Assembly (NCBI RefSeq): GCF_022376445.1
Contig: NW_025955124.1
Location: 24,951 to 88,950, forward strand
Reading direction: 5' to 3'
DNA: 64,000 bases
Source: Fomitopsis serialis
Taxonomy: Eukaryota; Basidiomycota; Agaricomycetes; Polyporales; Fomitopsidaceae
The translations under genes were made by a program, and so were the position numbers. Below, one piece after another: positions 45,406 through 57,379 of the stretch (within the stretch, counting starts at the first letter, position 1; the number at the start of each line of letters is the position of its first letter). The notes below the pieces were generated by a model that was given only the letters and a program-made list of their open reading frames with translations, was not told the DNA's origin and did no database searches.

Positions 45406-47402
45406 ATGCTGCGCGCTACGCTCGCATCACCTCTCCTTCTACTCGGATTGGTCGCATCTGCCGTCCACCTGCCGGTAGTACCACCCTCTCAGGAAGTCCT
45501 CGAGCCGTCCGGAGCACGGAAAGACGCTACGGTGCTCATTCTTGGGGGAGGCGTCGCCGGGGTGACCGCGGCACGCACCCTCCATGAACAGGGCATCGAC
45601 GACTTTATCCTAGTAGAAGCGAGAGGCGAGCTCGGCGGTCGCCTCATGAGTCATTCATTTGGTGTACCTAGCAGGAAGTTCACTGTCGAACTCGGTGCGA
45701 ACTGGGTGCAGGGTACGCAGACCGGCAATGGGGCTGAAAATCCCATATGGACTCTGGCGAAGAAGCATAACGTCACGACCCGTTCGAGCGAGTATTTCGG
45801 TAGCATTTGTGAGTCGCCTCAACACCATATTGTACGACAAAGTGCTGAACGAAGTCTAGCGACATATGATGACTCAGGAGCGTTCGATTTCCGCGATATC
45901 TTCGATGCTTCGGTTGAAGACTTCCATAAATTAGTGGCCTCAGCGGGTACGTCTTGACATACTTTCGTGACGAGAACACTTGGTTTGATCGATATGTGCC
46001 GTCATAGGTGGTCGAGTTCCAAAGAGACTCGTCGATATGTCAGCACGCGGCGGTTACTCACTCACGGGCTCACACCCGGAATCCAAACATCAAATGGCGT
46101 CTGAATACTACCAATTCGACTGGGAGTTCGGTACCACTCCAGAAGAGACCTCATGGCTAGCTTCCTCATGGGTGCATATTTCCGCTCAATCGCCTTCCCG
46201 CGGCGGTAGACTCGCCGCATAGGTCGTAGGCGGAGGCAGTACCGCCGCTTTGAAATGAGGCTGATTCTTAACTTAGGCACATAACTACACGTTCGACCCG
46301 GCGTCTGGTGGGTTCTCGTATGAGAACCTTCTCTCAGTTGACCAGCGTGGCTTCAAGACGCTGATCCAGGCGGAGGCGAGGGAATCATTGAAGCCAGCCC
46401 AAGTTCGACTGAACTCGACAGTCAGCGAGATCAGCTCCTCGAAACACGGTGTGAAGGTTACACTCACAGATGGGCATGTACTCCGCGCGGACTACGCCCT
46501 CTGTACCTTCAGCCTTGGTGTCCTACAACACAGCGACGTGAAGTTCGTCCCTCCTTTACCGGCATGGAAGCGGGAGGCCATCCATAGCATGTCGATGGTA
46601 AGCGCGCGCCACTTTGGTTTTGATCGTCCTTGAAGATGTAAGTGACGATGGATCTGCAGGGTACGTATACGAAGATCTTCCTGCAGTTCCCAGAAAAGTT
46701 CTGGTTCGATACGGAGGTACGTCAACAGTGCCCGATCGATCCATAGATCGTGTTCTCGATGACATGTCCGCTCTGGCAGATGGCGCTATATGCCGACTAC
46801 GAGCGCGGACGGTACCCTGTCTGGCAAAGCCTGGACCATCCGTCGTTCCTTCCTGGTTCCGGGATCCTTGTGGTAACTGTCACAGTGAGTTAGTCTTGGA
46901 AGTCGCGCTACGATTGCGGAGATGACTAACATCCAAATAACGCCCTCTTAGGGCGACTTCTCCAAGCGCATCGAGTCACTGCCCGATTCGTACGTTCAAT
47001 CGGAAGTGATGGACGTCCTGCAAATGATGTTTCCCGAGGTGGATGTGCCCGAGCCTACCGACTTCTACTTCCAACGCTGGCACAGCGACCCGCTGTTCCG
47101 CGGATCGTACTCGAATTGGCCGGCGGCTTTCCTCAGCGAACATCAAGGCAACTTGCGCGCGAACGTGGACGAGAGACTTTGGTTCGCGGGCGAGGCAACC
47201 AGTCGGAAATACTTTGGTGCGCACGCTGACGGTTCGCAGCGGATACGGTGTTAATGAAACTGCGACAGGGTACCTGCACGGTGCTTACACGGAAGGTGAA
47301 GCCATAGGGCAAACGTTGGCGGAGTGCATCCAGGGAGGCGGATGCTTCGGGCTCGAGCACATCGACCGCGTGCAGAATGCGAGGCCGTATGACATTATCT
47401 AG
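45406..47402 (+). CDS. Secreted FAD-dependent (poly)amine oxidase
   Basis: Starts MLRATLASPLLLLGLVASAVHLP, a clear signal peptide, so the enzyme is probably exported. The FAD-binding Rossmann motif VLILGGGVAGVTAARTL (GxGxxG) is near residue 45, followed by VEARGELGGRL, the dinucleotide-binding GGR motif. Further exons carry VELGANWVQG, SVDQRGFKTLI, DYALCTFSLGVLQH, the GTYTKIFLQFPEKFW exon, YADYERGRYPVWQSL and, near the end, LWFAGEATS and GYLHGAYTEGEAIGQTL, which contact FAD. About eight introns. Stop at 47400-47402. The family (flavin amine oxidases) oxidises polyamines or other amines to aldehydes, releasing hydrogen peroxide, which is useful to a wood-decay fungus. Exact substrate not deducible. 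Confidence 0.88.
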
Positions 47403-48073
47403 GAAGTTTTGCGACTGAGTGAGGCTGATGATACCCGAATATCCTCATGCATGTATGTTAGTTCTGTATGCCCCCTCTGTCGTAGTAGTACCGGGCCATG
47501 GCCATTGGAAGTATGTAGGTAGTCATTGACACCATCATCGATTCGTGGGCCACCGTGTGTACTCAGCAATGTCGGATCCAGATGCAATTCATTTGCGTCA
47601 GCCTTCGATGTGTGGGACAGTTGAGAAAGTGCATGTATGGTACTGCACAGCTGCTGACACGGGGGTCTGCAGTCGACGGCGTGTACATGAACGATGATGC
47701 AATGGATGAGGGCCCGTATCAACAGCGCTGTGCGGACACGTAGCTAGTGGTCAGACTAATGGAATGAAGCAGTTTGGCATGGTCCTCGAGGAACAAATCG
47801 GCCCTAAGGTCGCCATTGGCATTCACCGGCCGGACCTACGAAGGACTGGTGGTGAGCGCTAGCTCACATCATGAGCCTGGCGTTCTGAATCAACAAGCTT
47901 GTTCCCTTCAGATCTCGAGATTTCGACTCCTCGGGTGAACACCGAGGAGAATTCTGGCGAATGATTGCATTTGAGGTTACGGACCATCAGCTGTTCTCTT
48001 TCCCAGAGAACTTGCGACTCTTCACTGAAGAATCAGTCGACGCGCCTACGCTCGAGCTCGTGCCAAGTTCAAT
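47403..48073. other. Convergent intergenic region
   Basis: 3' flanks of the amine oxidase gene (+) and the serine hydrolase gene (-). Presumably carries both polyadenylation regions; nothing else is visible. Confidence 0.5.
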
Positions 48074-50227
48074 TCACTCGATTTTCTGGAACCACACGTC
48101 TGCTACTTCGTTCAAGGGCCCTTCCCTTAGCGTCCTACCCTCCTCGCCAGTAACGTTCACGATGCCGCAGCCCACGACGACTCCGGCGCGGACGACGCAC
48201 TGCACGTCTATCGTCGAGCCTTCCTCGACGCGGTACACGAAGGGCGTCGTATCCTTGCCGTAGCCATCCGGAAAGAGAGCAATGAACTCCAGATCCCACG
48301 CGTCGAGCTTCTCGCCCGGGGCCAGAGATTCGACGTCACGTCGAGGGCGCTCAGTGGGATCCGGCGTGAGTCGGATGTGCGAAGACGTGAATCGAGGGTA
48401 GGCCGCATACAGTCCGGGGTGCTCCCCGAGCTCATCACAGGCAGCGAAGTCGGCGAGGACGCGGCTGCAGTACCCCGTCTTCGTCGTCGGCGCGCACAGG
48501 GTGAAGTTGCCGTACGCTGCGTTCGCGTATATGCCCGTATATCGGGTCAGCGAGGCCGCGAGCACGACTGTGGTAATCTCCTCGTAAGATCCGTCCAGAG
48601 TTGACGTGTCATTCTCTCGTCGGTGTGTGTCGGAATCCACGACGCGCGGTAGCTTCAGGACGTCTTCGATCACGCGATACGCGACCTTGTGGTACGCTTC
48701 CTGGGGCAGGTCTGCATTCGAGAGGGCGACGACGCCCAGCCTGGCGGAAGGAAGGAAGAGCACTTCACTCAGGTGAGAAGGCATGCGTCCGGTGTGGCTA
48801 ATGATCTATCGCGTGTGCGCACATTAGCATTTCACAACGCGAATACTTATGTGATTCAGGAGACCGAACGTACGTCGTGTCCCTGAAACGAAGTTCGCTC
48901 CCAACCCATACCGTAGCCCTTGACAGCCGTATAGGAGTAACGCGGAGCGCCGGTCACGACTGCGTGAGCTGTCGTCATCTCCTCATAGATAGATCGCGGT
49001 ATGACAGTCAGGTTCGTCTCCGGGTCTACGCCTTCATTCAGGAGGGTCGCGATCCATTTGCTCTACTCGTTCAGCTGTCATAAGCTCACAATACCAGACC
49101 ATGCAATCGCGGCTGACTTACCATATCGATCACGTTCGAGACAATCCCTGCAGGACCGTCCCATGCTTTTGATGCATTGTTGCCCAACCAGAGAGGTAAA
49201 CGCCTCCCAGATGCAGTCCAGCTTTGGCTGAGCCGACCGGTCGACATCGCTTCTGCGCGTGAATATGTACTGGATGTCATGCCGAGTGGCAGGAAAATCC
49301 GCTCAGTGACGAAGTCTTCGTACGGCATGGCAGAGTAGGTCGAGATTAGGTGAGCCCCGATGGTATAGAACTGCGACCCGATCATTAGCTCGGCTCAGAC
49401 TATGTTTGAAGACAGTGATTCATGTGCGTACTAGATTAGTGTATGAGAATCGTTCTCTGAGTTCGTAGGCCGGTCGTAAGTGCTCCATGTGTTCTAGAAT
49501 AGATACGGGTGACTCGTAATCGCCGTAGACGAAGTCCTGGCTACGAGGACGATGGCATGTCAGTTGTGCTCCAATGACAAGCCTCATTTGAGATCACTAA
49601 CCTGCCTATCCCTGACATGTGCGACAAAACATCCCGAAAGCTGGCTTGGGATCTGGCCCAAGGATCCGCGAATAACGGTGGATCGTCCGCGCGAAAGACA
49701 TCTTGGATCTTCGTTTCGAAGTCGACTCGGTCCACTTTATGCGGAAGTGCTGTGACATTCCGTCCCAGCGCGTAGTCCTCCATGAGAATACCCAACGCTG
49801 CCACCAGGAAGGCCTTGGAGCATGACCCAATGTTGAAGAGAGTCTACGTAAAGCACTATGGCGGTAAGCAACGTCGTCCAACCGAGATGCATTGGAGGCA
49901 AATGTCATTTACATCAACACTCGTGGGGTCTGCGTCTTCCGTCATACGCCCCCATGCAGCCCAGTCAGTCTGCACCTCGCCCGTGTCCGACAACCGGACT
50001 GCAGCGATAGAAAGCCCGGGAACTCCCTCCTCCCTCAGTGTCTTGTGCGCGTAGGCATCTACGTCGGGCGTTATCGCCCAATGTTTACCTTCGTCTGCGG
50101 CCAGGTCACTGCTGAGAGAAACATGACGACCGAAGGCCGAGAGGTTCAGGAAACGATACAAAGGGAGGAACGCCAATCCTATGATCGCCGGTGGTAGAGC
50201 TACCAGCAATCTCGGGCGTAGCAGCAT
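48074..50227 (-). CDS. Beta-lactamase-fold serine hydrolase
   Basis: Multi-exon gene read right to left, starting MLLRPRLLVALPPAIIGLAFLP at 50227; this hydrophobic start is a signal anchor or signal peptide. The domain begins with EEGVPGLSIAAVRLSD. The active-site SxxK is in the second exon (NIGSCSKAF, about 49808-49834), the Tyr-x-Asn motif is YTN near 49440, and the KTG-equivalent box is ISHTGR near 48780. All three catalytic motifs of the serine beta-lactamase/penicillin-binding-like family (PF00144) are thus present. The C-terminal part (LTRYTGIYANAAYGNF onward) is a beta-rich extension seen in fungal members. Stop at 48074. Fungal homologues are esterase- or peptidase-like enzymes; substrate unknown. 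It shares a ~1-kb divergent promoter region with the amylase. Confidence 0.85.
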
Positions 50228-51279
50228 CCTGGCTCCCGTTCAGCAGGCGGCCTTCATCTAGAGCCGTTGGATTGCCACCAGACTTTCACGGTGCAGTGGC
50301 AGGTTGGGTCAACATGGGCTGGGAGCGACCGCGCCGCCGCTGCCAGCGGGGATAGACATGCCTGAGATCTAGATCTGACCCGCCCATTTCGACGTTTCGG
50401 ACGAGAATGGCAATCGCCGAGACTGACACGCCGGGCCACGTGCCACGCCTCCTCCTCCCAGTTTCTGTCAAGTTAGCGCATCGATCTCCAGGCGAGCGTA
50501 CCTACTATCGCTTGACAATATTAATGACATTAACTTGACGAAATACTGGCATACCGACCACATCATCGCTGCTCGGAGTGTTTTCATCCGCGGACCGCTC
50601 TGTGGTTCTGTGTCTGACTGTAGTCGGGACTTGGAAGCAACCGCCGCGGCGCCCATTCATTCAAAAGGATGTGGCAGTTAACGTTCCCCTTGCGCACCAC
50701 CGATTGGTCTCGAAGCCGTGTTAGATGAAATAGGCTAGCGACTACTACAGCTACAGTAACTGTTGCACCAAAAGATCTCGGGCTCGGTCTTTGACACTTC
50801 CTCGGCGACCCATTTCAACATGCCAGTCACGGTGGTGTCCATCGGTCTGCGCCGTGACTATGGCATCTCGCGACAGAGTGGATGTGATGGTGTCTTGCTA
50901 TGCATTGTACTCCTGCCATATATGTGTGCAGTATGGCGTGCACACTGAACTTCGGAATAGAGGCCGTGTCCAAGTTTGGCGAAAGCCTCCGAGACCGTGT
51001 GTCGACATGGGCACAACCAACGATCTGAGCCGAAGTTGGCGTTGGGTTGTTGTATGTTTCCAGGGACACGAGCTCGATTGTAGTCTTTCTGTGATTGAAC
51101 TCGGATAGGTGGTCAGAGTGCATGTGGTGCGTTCTTCAACCATGTGTCTCAACCGTCGGCTGACAGCAGGGAAGACACGCCACATTGCTACCGCACGAGC
51201 GTATATAAAGCGCAGCACCCAGCCCACACAAAGCTCGGGAACCTCATTGTTAGCTTGGACTGCACTTCGAGTGGCTGAC
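50228..51279. promoter_or_regulatory. Divergent promoter region, serine hydrolase / alpha-amylase
   Basis: A 1.05-kb stretch between two divergently transcribed genes for probable surface or secreted enzymes. No ORF is convincing. A TATA box for the amylase (GTATATAAAG) is at 51201-51210, about 75 bp before its ATG. Confidence 0.5.
51201..51210 (+). promoter_or_regulatory. TATA box of the alpha-amylase gene
   Basis: GTATATAAAG, ending 70 bp upstream of the ATG at 51280; consistent with a strong, regulated promoter for a secreted enzyme. Confidence 0.65.
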
Positions 51280-53684
51280 ATGTTAGGCAGCGTTCTCGCA
51301 GCTTGTGCGTTGGCAGCCTCCGCGCTCGCTGCAACTCCGGCAGAGTGGCAGCAAAGGTCGATCTACCAGGTATGTTTCTCGCTTTGCACTGCAACACTTC
51401 TAATGTCTTGGATTCTGTATTTCAGCTTGTAACGGACCGTTTTGCTACCTCTGATGGCTCCTCGCCAACATGCGACACCGAAGACCGCATCTATTGCGGC
51501 GGTTCATGGCAGGGGGTCATCAACCAGCTCGATTACATCCAATACATGGGTTTCGACGCCATTTGGATCTCACCCATCGTTGCCAACCTCGAGGGCAGCA
51601 CCGGTGATGGCTACTCCTACTTCGGGTAATGCGTTCTTCACACACCCCTTCAATCCGCTCACTTCCCTTGTACACCGCCAGGTATTGGACTGTGGACCAG
51701 AACGCATTAAATGAGCACTTCGGCACCGCGTCCGATTTGAATAATCTCGCCACAGCCCTGCACGACCGCGGGATGTACCTGATGGTCGACATCGTCGTAA
51801 ACCACATGGCCGCGAACACGCTCCCGCCGGACTACTCCACCCTCACGCCCTTCAACGCGGAGTCGAGCTTCCACACCTTCTGCTGGGTCACGGACTACAA
51901 CAACCAGACGAACGTCGAGCAGTGCTGGCTCGGCGACAGCAATGTCCCGCTCGTGGACTGCAACACCGAGGACGATGGCGTCATCGACTTTTTCCACAAC
52001 TGGGTCGGGGAGCTGCGGAGCAACTACAGCGTTGACGGCTTCAGGATCGACACCTTGAAGCATGTCAGGAAGGATTTCTGGCCGGACTTCCAGACGGCTG
52101 CGGGTGTGTATGCCGTCGGGGAAGTCTTTGAGGGCGATGTGAATTATGTCGCGCCCTATACCAGTGAGGGATTTGACTGCTCACGCACCGAACGTCTCCG
52201 ATTGAGCGCTTATTTACACAGAGGTTCTCGATGGGGTGTTGGACTATCCGACGTATTACCAACTCACGTCCGCCTTCGAGTCGACGAGCGGCTCACTCCA
52301 GAACCTCGTCAATGTTGTACAACAGGCACAGTCCGCATACGAGAACCAACTCTTCACAGTCGGCACATTCCTCGAGAACCAGGATAACCCTCGTTTCCAG
52401 AGCATAACCACAGACCAAGGAGTGAGTGTCCCAAATGCTAATTCCGTTTGCGCTGACTGGACGTTCTTCTAGTTGGTGAAGAATGCGATGACATGGCCGC
52501 TCATCGCAGACGGTATCCCCATCCTGTATTACGGTACGTCGGACGCACCACCGTCGGTAGCATGTTTGACCTGTGTAGTCTGACTGGAGCCGCATAGGTC
52601 AGGAACAAGGCTATACCGGTAGCAACGATCCCTACAACCGCGAAGCGTGCGTCGCTCCCTCGCCCCCACGCCGCGTCTTCCCCTTATTCTAATCATGTCT
52701 GCTCCTAGCCTCTGGCTTTCAGGGTACGTAATAGAGGACAAGCCCCTCGTGCACCACGTCCGCATCCTCAACGCAGCGCGCAAAGCCGCCATCGCCGCCT
52801 CCAGCAGCTATCTCTCCACCGCCGTACGTACATCCCATCTCCCCCAGGCTCATCTATCACATCTCATGGCTTCGCCCGCTATCCAACTGGATGCTCTGCT
52901 CGCTCGGTTTGTAGGTCACCTTCCCGTCGGTAGGCGGCAACACCCTCGCAGTATCCAAGTACCCCATGCTCTCGCTCCTCACCAACGTCGGCGCGAGCGG
53001 CACGCCGGCATGGGACGTCTCCTCGGGGACCGGCTACTCCTCGGGCACGGAACTGATTGACGTTCTCACGTGCACGACGTACACCGCGGGCAGCGGCGGG
53101 AGCGTCAGTGTCACCGGGAGCGGAGGGAACCCTGTCGTGAGTATCTGGGCTCTGCTGTCAGGTGGCGAGGCTGACGGACCGTGGGTGTCTAGATCCTCCT
53201 CCCGACGAGTGCGTTCAACACGACGTACTGTAGTGCGCTCGTTGGCACGAACTCGACGAGCTCGGACACCGTCGCGGTGACGTTCGAGGTGGAGTATGAT
53301 ACCGTGTACGGTGGTTAGTGGAGGATCCCCTCAATAATCGGTGTCTCTCAACCTGATGCCTACGCTCCTCCTACTCGTTGTAGAGAATCTGTACATCGCT
53401 GGCTCCGTCGCCGCGCTTGAAAACTGGTCCACCGGTGACGCGCTCCTCTTGTCCTCTGCGAACTACCCCACCTGGAGTCGTACGTTAGCTGCCGTCTTCA
53501 TCACTCCGCTCTACTGATCTCCGCGTTGTCTGGCGCAGTGACGGTGAACCTGCCTCCGAGCACGACCATCGAGTACAAGTACCTCACGAAGAATAACGGG
53601 GACGTCACGTGGCAGGACGACCCGAACAACAATATCACGACGCCTGCGAGCGGGAGCGTCACGCAGAGTGATAGCTGGCATTGA
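51280..53684 (+). CDS. Secreted GH13 alpha-amylase with CBM20
   Basis: Starts MLGSVLAACALAASALAATPA, a signal peptide. The (beta/alpha)8 domain shows IYQLVTDRFATSDG, CGGSWQGVINQLDYIQYMGFDAIWISPI, region I DIVVNHMA, region II GFRIDTLKH with the nucleophile Asp, region III GEVFEGD with the acid/base Glu, and region IV FLENQDNPRF with the third Asp. In region IV the usual His before Asp is Gln. A domain C exon set follows. The C-terminal exons form a starch-binding CBM20: VTFEVEYDTVYG, ENLYIAGSVAALENWSTGDAL, TIEYKYLTKNNGDVTWQDDPN. About ten introns; stop at 53682-53684. It cleaves internal alpha-1,4 bonds of starch outside the cell. Very confident. Confidence 0.93.
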
Positions 53685-54029
53685 TCGTACAGGAACGAAA
53701 TTGACAGAAAGACTGTTCGATACGGACGTTGACGGTAATATACAAGCAGGGTTGTACACGTGTACAAGATGTTAATGCATCGGCTCAAACAGCATATCAC
53801 TGCTGCTGGGCCAGAAGTCGAGCATTCCGGGCTTGAGCGAAGAATAGATGCAGTTGATTATGCAAATCAATACAACTAAGGTACACTATGTCGTGGGGCA
53901 TATACGGCATGCGTACTGGGAAATGATCGCTCAGCGTTGATATGACAAACACAGTAAGTCAGACATACCACGCAAGCACCGGCAGTCTTCGAGGCCTGAG
54001 ACTGCGCCACAATTCCTTCGGACGCATCC

Positions 54030-54449
54030 TCAGCAGCTGTACGGCCCCTCTACAATTCGCGCTTGGTAGATCCCCGGCAGAACCGTGTCGCTGCCCACCA
54101 GCTCCTCGTACGTCCCCTCAGTGACTACGAATCCGCCTTCCGAGGATGTGTCGACGATGCGCACGGTGACGTCCCTTCCCTGCCAGCCCAGCACTACGCA
54201 TTGGCTGCACAGCGGCGAGTCTGCGTTGGTGACGTTGGCAAACCCGGCGAGGTTGCCGGGAATGTCTCCGACCTGGGCGTACCCCTCGGCTGCCAGGACG
54301 GATCCGCAGGTGAGTGTGTCGACGGATGCGGTGGGGTCCTCGAACTGTTGGCCGTTGCCGTAGACGACGTATACGGTGTCGGATGCCTGGGCGAGGGCGA
54401 ATGGGCTCGCTACGAGAGCAGCCAGAGCAACGAGGGCGGAGAAATGCAT
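54030..54449 (-). CDS. Cerato-platanin family secreted protein (copy 1)
   Basis: Single-exon gene of 139 codons starting MHFSALVALAALVASPFALA, a signal peptide, with stop at 54030. The mature protein has four cysteines placed as in cerato-platanins: TLTCGS, then CSQC, then the C-terminal Cys. In between are the family blocks AAEGYAQVGDIPG (GLxTKGxxxFGxLP in others) and DVTVRIVD...GGFVVT. These small proteins bind chitin fragments, sit in fungal walls or are released, and can elicit plant defence. A TATA-like motif (minus strand, 54533-54538) is about 85 bp upstream. The frame upstream of this Met is open but lacks another ATG. Sequence identity with classical members is modest. Confidence 0.75.
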   Translation of the reverse strand: MHFSALVALAALVASPFALAQASDTVYVVYGNGQQFEDPTASVDTLTCGSVLAAEGYAQVGDIPGNLAGFANVTNADSPLCSQCVVLGWQGRDVTVRIVDTSSEGGFVVTEGTYEELVGSDTVLPGIYQARIVEGPYSC

Positions 54450-55661
54450 CGTGGTGCTTGAGTATCTCTGAGAGCTTCGAGGTGTGCTACCCGGCGTCGT
54501 AGGTATAGTCGATGCGCTGTCATACCGAGGCTTATATGGTGTCTTGAACCGGGGACGCGCAGGTCCCGCGCAATACGCCGACAAGGTTACATTGCCATCA
54601 CGATATGATATGCATGCAGGAGTGAAGAATGCAAAGACGTACTAGGGGAGCGTGCGTTGGCTGTCATTAGGAGCGCCGCTAACACAGCGCTCAACGTTTG
54701 CGCGGGACGCCACGGTACTTCATGACAAACGTTCGACTGAGGCTAATGCAAAAATTGACAGAAGGGTGAGGCACCTGGCCTAGGGATGGCTGCTTTACGC
54801 AAGAGGTACTTAGCCTGGACCATGACCGAGTCAATACATTTCATTGAAACGTGATCGCGGCTCATAGCGTATTCCGAGAATCCGAACGCGCTGCCAGCGG
54901 CACTACGTCCGCTACGCGGTGTCTCTGCGTGAGGTTGCCCAAAGCCGTTGAGAAAGGCTGATGCTACTAGAATCCAGCTGTCCATAATCGCAGGCTATTT
55001 CCGTGAAGACGGCGCCGAAGTCGTGGTCCAGAGCAAGAGTTTGGGTTGCAGCGTATGCTTACAAGGCGATTGAATGTTCCGCAGGAACGGTGTTCACCAG
55101 TCACGCGCAAGAAGTGCAAGCGCAAAGTGTAACACTAGTGCCCGATGTTGAGCGAGTACTGTCGCGGTGCTTCGCATGAAGTGTATAAGAGTTGTGGAGG
55201 CCTGACAGAGTGCCCAGTGGCTGCCGCAGGTTGGTACGTTCATAATCTGAGATCGAACTCCGACTTCAGCGAAGCTTCAGCCACGAGGAGGCTCAGGCTC
55301 CTCAATCGTCCTCCGGTGACGTGCTTGAGTCAAACAGCTTCGAGGATCATATGTTTGGTTCCCTTTCTTTCTTGTTATACTGGGCTCAGCTCTGCGTGGT
55401 CATGGCGTAACTTAGAAGATATGCGATCCAGGCTTTGCGTTCATTTGTACGCTGTGCATCGACTCAAGGGGAGTCAAGGCCGACTTCAACACCATATAAA
55501 TCAGATCTCGACTCGGAGCTCCCTGTACGTCACATTCCTAATTAACTGTGATTTGTGTCTAGGCTGTACTTATATTTATAGGCAGTGCTGTAACATGAAG
55601 CGGCTCAGAGATATCCGGAAGTCTGGTATTCTCGGTGTACTCACCTGCAGCGCTGTAAGCT
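54450..55661. other. Intergenic region between the two cerato-platanin genes
   Basis: Carries the minus-strand promoter of copy 1 at its left end. A plus-strand frame at 55145-55672 is open but not coding-like. No repeat joining the two paralogues was seen. Confidence 0.45.
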
Positions 55662-56081
55662 TCAGCAGCTAGTAGGACCCTCCAAAACCCGAGCATCAAC
55701 ACTAGGAGGGATCGGCGTTTGGTTTCCCGTCAGAGTCTCATATGCGCCCTTCGTGGTCACGAAGCCGGTCTCCGCCGTGTCCACGACACGAATGGTGAGG
55801 AACGCCCCCGCGTACTCCAGGGTGTAACATTGCCCGCAGAGGGAAGAGTCTGTGCTGGTGATGTTGGCGAACCCGGCGATGTTACCGGGGATAGCACCGA
55901 CGGTGGTGTACCCTTCAGCAGCGAGCTGAGAGCCGCAGGTGAGGATGTCGACGGATGCATCAGTATCGGTGTACTTGGAACTGAACGAGGTTTCCTCGTA
56001 TATAGGAGGCGTGATCTGAGCAAATGCGAGGGTGCTCACGGAGAGCGCGGCAATCGAGGAGAGAATGGAGAAACGCATCAC
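55662..56081 (-). CDS. Cerato-platanin family secreted protein (copy 2)
   Basis: Also a single exon of 139 codons, starting MMRFSILSSIAALSVSTLAFA, a signal peptide. It keeps the cysteine plan of copy 1 (ILTCGS, CGQC, C-terminal Cys) and the blocks AAEGYTTVGAIPGNIAGFAN and FLTIRVVDTAETGFVTT. The two copies are the same length and orientation, 1.2 kb apart, and clearly paralogous though diverged, so a fairly old tandem duplication. A TATATAAA box on the minus strand (56170-56177) is about 90 bp upstream of the start. In this copy the CGQC motif matches the family consensus CGxC better than CSQC in copy 1. Confidence 0.78.
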   Translation of the reverse strand: MMRFSILSSIAALSVSTLAFAQITPPIYEETSFSSKYTDTDASVDILTCGSQLAAEGYTTVGAIPGNIAGFANITSTDSSLCGQCYTLEYAGAFLTIRVVDTAETGFVTTKGAYETLTGNQTPIPPSVDARVLEGPTSC

Positions 56082-56169
56082 GGTAGGCGGCGTTGCTCAG
56101 AAGTGAAGGTGAGTGGTCGACGGTGATCAGGCGAATGGCTGAACAGTCCCTTATGAGCTCTGGGGCAAG

Positions 56170-56177
56170 TTTATATA
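56170..56177 (-). promoter_or_regulatory. TATA box of cerato-platanin copy 2
   Basis: TATATAAA on the minus strand, about 90 bp before the ATG at 56081. Confidence 0.55.
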
Positions 56178-56181
56178 CCCT

Positions 56182-56907
56182 CCGACTCGTGCACTGCACA
56201 GTGCAAACGAACGGTGTTTTACCACCGCGTCTCTGTACGTCACATGTTCCGGTCTGAGAGGAGTGGGTTCGATGCTAGGCGATGCCTTCTCGCTGCATGG
56301 TGGCCGACGTGGGGAAGGCCGCAGGAGCAACAGGCCCCATGTGAGCCCTGCCACCGACTTTGACGCGACGTTTCTGGCGCTTTGATGCGCGTGCATTCAA
56401 ACGCGACACACGTGTCTCGGAGGTGCAGGACATGATACAGCGCCGCGTCACACAGCAATCGTCTCACTTTGACAGGTAGCGCCTCGTATGATCTGTCCGC
56501 ACACGAAGAGACGCGAAGCCGCGACCTTGGATGCGGAAGGGAGCGAAGGGAGCGATGTCCTTGACGTCATTAATCAGCCTTGATACTGAGGCAGGATTCG
56601 AACGCAGAGGTAAACACTGATGTGTGTTTTCAGAACCAACCGACTAGTGAACGTCGCCACCTAACTTACCTCGACAAGGTCACGGAGACGCATACAGCCC
56701 GGCTTTGACATGTCTAGATATACTGCCTCCGTAATGCCGCGATCCCCTGAACATAAATAACGCCCGTGCATTCACAGCCCACCACCACTCATTGAACCTT
56801 CGAACCCTTCGATTCCCCGATCGCACTCCAACTGCCCAACGGGACATGGTCGACGAAACTATAAAGGGTTAGAGATGGCGGGATTGCTTAGCAGCCAGTT
56901 GGGTGCC
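56182..56907. other. Intergenic region up to the LTR
   Basis: Upstream sequence of cerato-platanin copy 2, then a stretch ending at the LTR boundary at 56908. A GGATTCGAAC motif at about 56590 resembles a tRNA T-arm but no tRNA fold could be built. Confidence 0.45.
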
Positions 56908-57343
56908 TGTTACGCGAAGCTAGGCGAGTGGAACACTACAAGCCACAAGCTTGCAAGGCTACTAACTTCGAAGAGAGGTTCTGTTTCTTAGACCTAGGAA
57001 GGACGCAAGTCCCTTCGTCCTAGTCGAGTTCCGAAGCGATAGCGGTATGAGAAAGCTAGCGTCGATTGCTAACCAGGTCGAACTGAAGAGTCCGACCTCT
57101 ACTGTACAGGTATATATACAAGTGAACGAGTCTGAGTCAAGACGTATAGTAAGCATGAGTCAGGATATGTCATCGCTGACGAAGGAAGTGGTAATCATGA
57201 CGAAGAAACAAGTCAGCAGGGTTCAGCTATCACATGATAGTCCGGGTGCGGTATAGTACATAACCGGTCCTCATGCACGTGAGGTGGTTAGAGATAACAA
57301 GTAAAATGAAATGAAAATGTACATAACATGGCGACTTGTAACA
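56908..57343 (-). repeat. 3' long terminal repeat (436 bp)
   Basis: Plus-strand ends are TGTTACGCG at 56908 and TTGTAACA ending at 57343, a TGTTAC/GTAACA inverted terminal pair. A minus-strand TATA box (TGTATATATA) is at 57111-57120. The five bases left of it, GTGCC (56903-56907), are the candidate target-site duplication to be compared with the flank of the missing 5' LTR. Confidence 0.75.
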
Positions 57344-57357
57344 TAAGCCCCTTCCTA
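57344..57357 (-). promoter_or_regulatory. Polypurine tract
   Basis: AGGAAGGGGCTTA on the minus strand directly abuts the LTR start, the expected primer site for plus-strand DNA synthesis. Confidence 0.65.
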
Positions 57358-57379
57358 TGGTCGACGTCCGCGTTGACCA

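Noticed and set aside
56580..56670. tRNA-like GGATTCGAAC motif
   Set aside because: No matching acceptor stem or proper T-stem could be paired; probably chance or a degraded fragment.
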